Assembly (NCBI GenBank): GCA_902801565.1
Contig: CADCIX010000013.1
Location: forward strand, 22,398-86,397
Direction: 5' to 3'
DNA length: 64,000 nt
Source of the DNA: an uncultured Veillonellaceae bacterium
Lineage (GTDB): Bacteria > Bacillota > Negativicutes > Selenomonadales > Selenomonadaceae
Shown here: positions 58,972-64,000 of the stretch, piece by piece
How positions within the stretch are numbered: position 1 is the stretch's first letter
How the letters are laid out: every line of letters starts with the position of its first letter
Program-made: the position numbers and the translations under genes
The notes under the pieces: model-generated
The model's input: the letters and a program-made list of their open reading frames with translations, nothing else
What the model was told of the DNA's origin: nothing
The model's database searches: none

Positions 58972-60438
58972 GTGAATTTCAATCTGATTGCCGCCATCTT
59001 GAGCACCATGTCCCTGACCGCCGGAGCGGCCCTGGCAGCACCCTTCCTTTTGGCCGTGTATTATGGGGAGCCCATGGGAGGAGCAGATTTCCTTCTGGTC
59101 ATGCTCATTTGCCTGATTATTTCCTTTGAGTTCAAGCGGCGGGGGAGGAACCTGAACCCGGAGACGACCTCTCTCGTCGTGCGGGAGGGCATCGCCATCA
59201 CGGGACTTGGATGGATATTGATGTCCCTTCTGGGGATGCTTCCCTATCTTTTCAGCGGGTATATGACGCCCCTGGACTGTTTCGTGGAGTCCGTGTCCGG
59301 CTTTTCCGGTACGGGGGCGACGGTCATTGAAGACGTGGAGGTGCTGCCCCGCAGCATGCTTCTTTGGCGGAGCCTGACGAACTGGATCGGGGGACTGGGC
59401 ATCATCGTCATCTTCATGGCCATCCTGCCGCAGATGGGGCGAAATGCCATGTACATGTTCCGGGCGGAATCCACCGGGCCCACGAAGGACAGGCAGCTCC
59501 CCCGCATCCGGGACAATGCCAAGGCGCTTTTTCTCATCTATGTGGCGTTTACTGCGGCCTGTGTCCTGACCTATATGCTCTGCGGCCTTGGGTGGTTCAG
59601 CGCTCTGAACCATGGGCTGACGACCATTGCCACGGGTGGGTTCTCCATCTACAATGACGGCATCAACGTGTACAACAATCCGGCGCTGGAAATCTGCATG
59701 GTGTTTTTCATGCTCCTGTCCAGCGGCAGTTTTGCCATGTATGTGGTGGCCTGGCGGAAGGGCTGGCATGTCATCAGCCAGAACACGGAGTTTCGCATAT
59801 ATCTCATATTGAATGTGGTCGCCGTACTGTTTATCATTTCCGATCTCTTGATTGAGATGGGGATGGGGGTTCTGGATGCCTTGCGCTACACCATTTTCCA
59901 CGTGGCATCCATATCCTCCACAACGGCTTTCGTGACCTACGATTTCGATTCCTGGCCGGCATTTTCCAAGGGGATACTGCTCCTTCTGATGTTCATGGGA
60001 GGATGTGCCGGCTCCACGGCGGGCGGGCTCAAGATTTCCCGCATGGTTCTCATGGTGAAGATGCTCCGTTCCATTGTCCAGCAAAAGCTGCATCCCCAGA
60101 TGGTCTACCAGGTGAAACTGAACGGGCAGGTGGTTCCCGAGGAGGTGCTCTTCTCCGCAGCTCGTTTCTTCTTTGCTTACGTGATGGTGGATATCATCTT
60201 TGCCGCATTTATGATCTTTGACGGAATCCCCATGGTGGAGGCCGTCAGCGTGGCGGTGTCCACACTGGGAAGCGTGGGCCCGGGGTTCGGGCTGGAAGGC
60301 GCCATGAGCACCTATGCACTGCTCCCGCCTGCCAGCAAGGCCTTCGCCTGTATCGTCATGTTCCTGGGAAGGCTGGAAATATTTACGGTTATCGCTCTCT
60401 TCACGCCGGAATTCTGGCGCAGGAGGAAGGGGTGGTGA
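58972..60438 (+). CDS. trkH: TrkH-like K+ transporter subunit, paralogue 2 (altered third filter)
   Basis: 488 residues from a GTG at 58972 (AGGAGGTG upstream), TrkH family. Filter loops: GTGATVIED (first), TGGFSIYND (second), STTAFVTYD (third) and GSVGPGFG (fourth). The third loop normally reads TTGF/TTGY; here Gly is replaced by Ala319. Family members elsewhere with a changed filter Gly have altered ion selectivity, so this subunit may not be a standard K+ pore. Tandem with paralogue 1, a likely pair. Confidence 0.87.
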   Translation: MNFNLIAAILSTMSLTAGAALAAPFLLAVYYGEPMGGADFLLVMLICLIISFEFKRRGRNLNPETTSLVVREGIAITGLGWILMSLLGMLPYLFSGYMTPLDCFVESVSGFSGTGATVIEDVEVLPRSMLLWRSLTNWIGGLGIIVIFMAILPQMGRNAMYMFRAESTGPTKDRQLPRIRDNAKALFLIYVAFTAACVLTYMLCGLGWFSALNHGLTTIATGGFSIYNDGINVYNNPALEICMVFFMLLSSGSFAMYVVAWRKGWHVISQNTEFRIYLILNVVAVLFIISDLLIEMGMGVLDALRYTIFHVASISSTTAFVTYDFDSWPAFSKGILLLLMFMGGCAGSTAGGLKISRMVLMVKMLRSIVQQKLHPQMVYQVKLNGQVVPEEVLFSAARFFFAYVMVDIIFAAFMIFDGIPMVEAVSVAVSTLGSVGPGFGLEGAMSTYALLPPASKAFACIVMFLGRLEIFTVIALFTPEFWRRRKGW

Positions 60439-60456
60439 CACCTGTGGAGGCTGTCC

Positions 60457-60882
60457 TTACTCCAGCAGCTCTCCCACATGGAGCTTTTCCAGAAGTTCAT
60501 TGGTGGCCGCCACCGTGTGGTGGTGCTCCAGGGCGTGCCAGATAACGCTGTCCCAGGGATCGCGCACATAAAGCCTTTTGGCTCCGGCATAGTAGAGCAG
60601 GCGCTGAGTCTCCTCAACGGTCAGTTCCATGGCCAAGGCCAGGGCCAGAATCTTTTTCTTGGCAGGGGTTTGCTTGTAGCCGGAGAATATGTGGTAGGCA
60701 TAGATTTGGCTGAGATTCGACCGTTTCACCACCTCGGCCTTGACGAGCCCTTTTTCCGCCAGCAGTTTCTCCAGATATTGGGCCAGGGTATACTGCCGGA
60801 GATTGTTCCGGTTCTCTTCCAGATAATCCTCAATCTCTGCAGACTTCAGCTCATGCTCCAATTCCTCTGTATCCTTGTCCAT
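60457..60882 (-). CDS. HTH (XRE-like) DNA-binding protein, kinase neighbour
   Basis: 141 residues. The N-terminal region is acidic (TEELEHELKSAEIEDYLEE), then LLAEKGLVKAEVVKRSNLSQ is an HTH and QTPAKKKILALALAMELTVE follows as in Xre-type repressors. The C-terminal half (LLYYAGAKRLYVRDPWDSVI) has no known match. A start at 60882 with GAGAGGG spaced is preferred; 60888 is an alternative. It is divergent from the Ser/Thr kinase gene, 63 bp apart. Confidence 0.78.
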   Translation of the reverse strand: MDKDTEELEHELKSAEIEDYLEENRNNLRQYTLAQYLEKLLAEKGLVKAEVVKRSNLSQIYAYHIFSGYKQTPAKKKILALALAMELTVEETQRLLYYAGAKRLYVRDPWDSVIWHALEHHHTVAATNELLEKLHVGELLE

Positions 60883-60945
60883 AACCATCCCTCTCTTTCT
60901 CTTCCATCTTATACCGCACTGAGACAGAAAGCAAGGTGAATTCCC

Positions 60946-62388
60946 ATGGATGCCCTCACTGCCTATCTGGAAGAAACCTATCAGAGAATACGCCTCCTGC
61001 GCCGCACGGATAAAAGCGAGGTGTGGCTGGTCATGGGGCCTGACGGGCAACTGGCAGTAATCAAGCGTCTGGCCGCTACGGGCCTTCCCCTCATCGACCT
61101 GCAGAAAGCCAACTGTTCCCTCTGTCCCCGGATTTTCTACCATGCCGTGGAGGCAGGAGTCACCATCCTCGTGGAGGAATATATCGCAGGGGAATCTATG
61201 GACAGGCTGGCTGTCAGGGGCGAGTATCTTGAGGAGAGGCGGGCTTGTGACCTCATGCTCCAATTGGCACGGGGGCTTTCCCTCCTCCATGGGCAGGGGA
61301 TTATCCATCGGGATATCAAGCCATCCAATCTCTTGGTGGAAAAGGATGGCACCCTCCGCCTGATAGACTTTGATGCTGCCCGCCATGTAAAAGAAGGGGC
61401 CGGAGAGGATACCATCCGTCTGGGCACCAAGGGCTACGCTCCACCGGAGCAGTTCGGCTATGGCCAAACCGATGCACGAAGTGACATTTATGCACTGGGC
61501 ATGACCTTTAAGCACCTTCTGCCTCCGGACTATGCAGGCTTCCTGCGTCCCGTCCTGCGCAAATGCACTGCCATGGATCCCGGGGACCGCTACCAGTCAG
61601 CAGAGGAACTGGCTGAAAGCATCAGGCATCGCCAACTGTTGCAAAAGATCCGCCTGCCCCTCACAGCCGTTCTTTGTCTGGGGTTGCTTGCACTGATCGT
61701 TCACTTCCATACGCCTGGTACTGCCCTCTATGAAAACCCGTCGACAGAAGAAAGTCTGACAGAAGCCCTCCCCTCTGTCCCCGAACAAGAAACTCCCGAC
61801 CAATCGGGCTCACAAACCGGAGCCAATGCTTTGCATCCCTCACTTGCCGCGGAAAACTCACCGGCAGATGCTCCCCTTGCCCCACAGCAAACAACCATAC
61901 AGCCTCAAAGCACTGGCATTGCTGTTGCGCCTGTCGCAGAGAACCCAGTCTCCCCTGAAATTCCACAGGCAAGCGTGCCTCCGCCTTCTACAGAAAGCAT
62001 CCTCAGGGGACATACTACCTCCAGCCTTATCTGGAACGGCATCCCCGTGGGAGGGAATGCCAGCCTTCCCTTGAGTATCACCCCTGCCCAATGGCAGTCG
62101 GGAATCGCCAGCCTTGTTATCAGCAATGACAGCAATCTTCCCCGGGAAGGCAGCAGCGTAAAGCTCGTCTACTCCAGCAATTACGGAAATAGGCTCACCA
62201 CACAGGCTGACCTCCCGTATCTCGAACCCGGCCAGTCAACCCGGCTCTCCATCCCCTGTGGTGCGGTTTTCCCCATAGAAGACATGAGCAGCAGGATCTG
62301 GGTGCAGATCTATCTGGAAGGGAGCAACGTGCCGGACCGGGAAAAATACTGGTGCCTGCAGTTCGAGATGGAGGGAGAAGGGCAATAG
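60946..62388 (+). CDS. Membrane Ser/Thr protein kinase with extracellular domain
   Basis: 480 residues. A cytoplasmic kinase domain (about 1-225) with Lys40 (LAVIKR), catalytic HRDIKPSN with Asp123 and APPEQFGYGQ near 170. The Mg-binding DFG is DFD (Asp141-Phe-Asp143), and the Gly-rich loop is poor, so activity is uncertain. A single transmembrane segment (about 237-255) is followed by a Pro/Ser/Ala-rich stalk and a ~100-residue beta-type extracellular domain (STESILRGHTTSSLIWNGIP). It may sense envelope signals. The ATG at 60946 has AAGGTG upstream. Confidence 0.86.
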   Translation: MDALTAYLEETYQRIRLLRRTDKSEVWLVMGPDGQLAVIKRLAATGLPLIDLQKANCSLCPRIFYHAVEAGVTILVEEYIAGESMDRLAVRGEYLEERRACDLMLQLARGLSLLHGQGIIHRDIKPSNLLVEKDGTLRLIDFDAARHVKEGAGEDTIRLGTKGYAPPEQFGYGQTDARSDIYALGMTFKHLLPPDYAGFLRPVLRKCTAMDPGDRYQSAEELAESIRHRQLLQKIRLPLTAVLCLGLLALIVHFHTPGTALYENPSTEESLTEALPSVPEQETPDQSGSQTGANALHPSLAAENSPADAPLAPQQTTIQPQSTGIAVAPVAENPVSPEIPQASVPPPSTESILRGHTTSSLIWNGIPVGGNASLPLSITPAQWQSGIASLVISNDSNLPREGSSVKLVYSSNYGNRLTTQADLPYLEPGQSTRLSIPCGAVFPIEDMSSRIWVQIYLEGSNVPDREKYWCLQFEMEGEGQ

Positions 62389-62466
62389 AATATTTTTCAT
62401 ACAAATTGTCCCCACAGCATAACAAAAGCTGTGGAGACTTTGCTATAATGATGGAAATAGTCCATC

Positions 62467-62592
62467 TTATTTATTGACGATCGATTCATCGGAAAGCTTC
62501 TTTTCCTTGGCATAGACGGCATCCAAGGTGATATCGACGATTTTTCGGCCACCGTCGCTAAGTCGTATGTACTTCTTCACCTGATGCTCCAT
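62467..62592 (-). pseudogene. Short remnant of a small charged protein
   Basis: A 41-codon frame reading MEHQVKKYIRLSDGGRKIVD and ending SDESIVNK. It has a coding-like composition but no ribosome-binding site. It may be a C-terminal remnant or a small antitoxin-like protein. Confidence 0.35.
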
Positions 62593-62641
62593 ATGTTTGT
62601 CAATATGTTGATTTATGTGATGAATTTTTGTATAATTTTGA

Positions 62642-62773
62642 CTAAATAATAAGTTAAATGAACAGAACAGAGAAAATGAGGCGGGGATCAATCTGCCCAG
62701 AGCGGAGAAGCTCATTCTGCTTGACAAGATATTCAGATGGTCGACGGATGAGCTGCTTAACAGCAGCAATTAA
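62642..62773 (+). pseudogene. Short C-terminal gene fragment
   Basis: A 43-codon open frame starting just after a stop codon, ending INLPRAEKLILLDKIFRWST then DELLNSSN. It reads like the C-terminus of a degraded gene; the family is not recognised. Confidence 0.3.
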
Positions 62774-62891
62774 AGATATCGACACTGGCTATGATGATTA
62801 TTATCAATAAAGGGGGAGGTATCATGGGCTTTTCAAATTAGTTTTTGTAAGCTCAATGTAAATCGACGATGAAAGTAATGGAGGTTTGAAC

Positions 62892-63566
62892 ATGAAAAAA
62901 ATATTTTCCTTGTGCTTTGCTTTATTTGTGCTTGTGTTGCCAAGAATAGAAGCTGCAAATATTTCAGAGAATGATTGTGCTCTCGGTGGAGTAAAGGCAG
63001 GATGGCACAGCAGTCACCATTATCTGCCGGAAAAATTTAACGAAACCGGCCTGAAAGAAGTTGACTGGCTGGAAAGCAAAAAGGATTTCCGATTGGATCA
63101 GTATCCACAAAGTTATGTGATTGGATTTGGTGCCATTCCTTGTGAACGGGTAACGATTGATGATACAATTCAGTTATATGGAGTTTATACAAAACAAGGC
63201 CATTCTGCTAATGCGGGAATTTTTCAGAATATATTTAACAAGGACCCGTTATACATATCGGCTATTGAGGTTTTATATTCAGACAAAATGAACCGAAATT
63301 TGCCTGTTTTGGCTACTGACCTTAAGACACCAAGAGGAATAGGCTTGCTTTCAACGGTCGAAAATGTGATATATGCCTATGGGGAACCTGATTTCATAAA
63401 ACCATCCAAAACAGGGACCGGGGAACTTTACTGGTATTATACGCCAAGATCCCTTCAAGTGAGAAAGCAAAATGAAAATTATTTAGGTGCATGCATTGTA
63501 TTTTATATAAGCAATGGTGTGGTTAGCAGCATAGCAGTATTTAACACATACGGATATTCTGGATGA
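62892..63566 (+). CDS. Secreted protein of unknown function, low GC
   Basis: 224 residues with a signal peptide (MKKIFSLCFALFVLVLPRIE, cleavage after EAA). The mature part has GWHSSHHYLPEKFNETGLKE, YVIGFGAIPCERVTIDDTIQ and YWYYTPRSLQVRKQNENYLG; no known family is recognised. Two cysteines could form a disulphide. Codon use is AT-rich compared with most of the window, suggesting a different history. The ATG at 62892 follows GGAGG. A second secreted protein gene follows. Confidence 0.7.
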   Translation: MKKIFSLCFALFVLVLPRIEAANISENDCALGGVKAGWHSSHHYLPEKFNETGLKEVDWLESKKDFRLDQYPQSYVIGFGAIPCERVTIDDTIQLYGVYTKQGHSANAGIFQNIFNKDPLYISAIEVLYSDKMNRNLPVLATDLKTPRGIGLLSTVENVIYAYGEPDFIKPSKTGTGELYWYYTPRSLQVRKQNENYLGACIVFYISNGVVSSIAVFNTYGYSG

Positions 63567-63629
63567 GAAGTTCATGATGCCTTGATTGAGGGTAATGAGT
63601 TTGGGGAGACTATATAGGGAGGAATGGGT

Positions 63630-63998
63630 ATGCATAGAAGGCTTTTGTATTTGTTGTTGATAATGACAGCCATAATTTGTGTGGGAAGTTACCAGAATCG
63701 GGCGGAGGCAGCTGATGAATACATAGGAACCAATTCCTATGGGAATGAGGTATACCTGGTGACAGAATCCATTAGGGAGACTATGTTATCTCATAGGGGA
63801 TACTTTGATGGATATCAATACGATTGCAGGGTAAAATGCGTGTATCCTGATACGAGGGAGTACTACACGGATGATTACTCTTTTATCTGCAATTTAGGAA
63901 TACTGGTGCTATGTCAAGATTTAAAGCAAATTAAAATGAGAACTTTTCAGCGTCAAACAAACATTTGTTTTTTAAGCAATGTTTGTGCCGTCGCGTAA
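63630..63998 (+). CDS. Small secreted protein of unknown function, possibly frameshifted
   Basis: 122 residues with a signal peptide (MHRRLLYLLLIMTAIICVGS then EAADEYIG). NSYGNEVYLVTESIRETM and KCVYPDTREYYTDDYSF suggest a folded domain. From about residue 88 the composition changes to Cys-rich residues unlike the rest; with one inserted base near 63870 the frame would continue YLQFRNTGAMSRFKAN and stop near 63934, so a frameshift may have altered the 3' end. The last bases form a hairpin (63958-63985). AT-rich like its neighbour. Confidence 0.55.
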   Translation: MHRRLLYLLLIMTAIICVGSYQNRAEAADEYIGTNSYGNEVYLVTESIRETMLSHRGYFDGYQYDCRVKCVYPDTREYYTDDYSFICNLGILVLCQDLKQIKMRTFQRQTNICFLSNVCAVA

Positions 63999-64000
63999 CG

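Larger units (their letters stand above)
62389..62891. other. 503-bp AT-rich gap with gene fragments
   Basis: It holds no complete gene. Two short remnants are described separately (62467-62592 minus and 62642-62773 plus). The rest is AT-rich, including many A/T tracts, without a clear promoter or repeat. It marks the change to a lower-GC region that continues to the end of the window. Confidence 0.6.

Overview
The window is about 64 kb of densely coding, moderately GC-rich DNA that most resembles an anaerobic, flagellated, diderm Firmicute of the class Negativicutes (Selenomonas/Mitsuokella-like; inferred from gene content, not from a database search). Firmicute-style genes (a YvyF-like flagellar protein, an mreB/mbl-flgF-flgG order like mbl-flhO-flhP, a SpoIVB-type S55 peptidase) occur with genes that need an outer membrane (L-ring FlgH, P-ring FlgI with its chaperone FlgA, a Tad secretin). 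Anaerobic metabolism is indicated by indolepyruvate:ferredoxin oxidoreductase, a two-gene SUF system, a methylmalonyl-CoA decarboxylase-like protein and many Fe-S proteins. No rRNA, tRNA, CRISPR array, phage or complete insertion sequence was seen.

Layout. 0-18 kb is metabolism and transport: a 5'-truncated metallophosphatase, a SufC/SufB pair, iorAB, a CstA-type carrier, the methylmalonyl-CoA decarboxylase-like gene, an orphan ABC binding lipoprotein, an acyl-CoA synthetase with a ketopantoate-reductase-like gene, azlCD, gtrA, a Gfo/Idh/MocA oxidoreductase, an Spx/ArsC-like protein, a secreted repeat protein and metNIQ. 18-25 kb is flagellar and cell shape: yvyF-like, mreB, flgF, flgG, flgA, flgH, flgI, flgJ. 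25-40 kb holds an AMIN/phosphodiester-glycosidase protein, a prepilin peptidase, a large membrane protein and a Tad pilus locus (cpaB, cpaC, two MinD/CpaE-like ATPases, tadB, two flp pilins, tadE, tadA, tadC, DUF192, tadG-like) interrupted by a Phd/RelE-type toxin-antitoxin pair. 40-49 kb holds two secreted proteins (one a SpoIVB-type peptidase), murA, an Fnr/HcpR-like regulator with a ferredoxin partner, a FliB-like lysine methylase and a DUF4143-type ATPase. 49-56 kb is a glycolytic cluster, gap-pgk-tpiA-gpmI, followed by a NifU/IscU-like protein and a GGGtGRT protein. 56-62 kb holds carbonic anhydrase, a sirtuin, two tandem TrkH-like proteins and a divergent HTH/Ser-Thr kinase pair. The last 1.6 kb is AT-rich with gene fragments and two unknown secreted proteins.

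How the genes fit together: the minimal SUF pair and the NifU-like/GGGtGRT pair suggest Fe-S biogenesis supporting anaerobic energy metabolism. The flagellar, Tad pilus and FliB-like genes describe surface appendages. The Fnr-like regulator has a GTAAC-N4-GTTAC palindrome centred about 41.5 bp upstream of its predicted start, suggesting autoregulation.

The least understood items are the NifU-like/GGGtGRT pair at 54-56 kb, the non-canonical Tad locus with two ATPases, the secreted protein/S55 peptidase neighbours, the HTH/kinase pair, and several families of intergenic repeats: a 98-bp element in two inverted copies, a 53-bp tandem repeat, a triple hairpin in the glycolytic cluster and a 23-bp imperfect tandem repeat.
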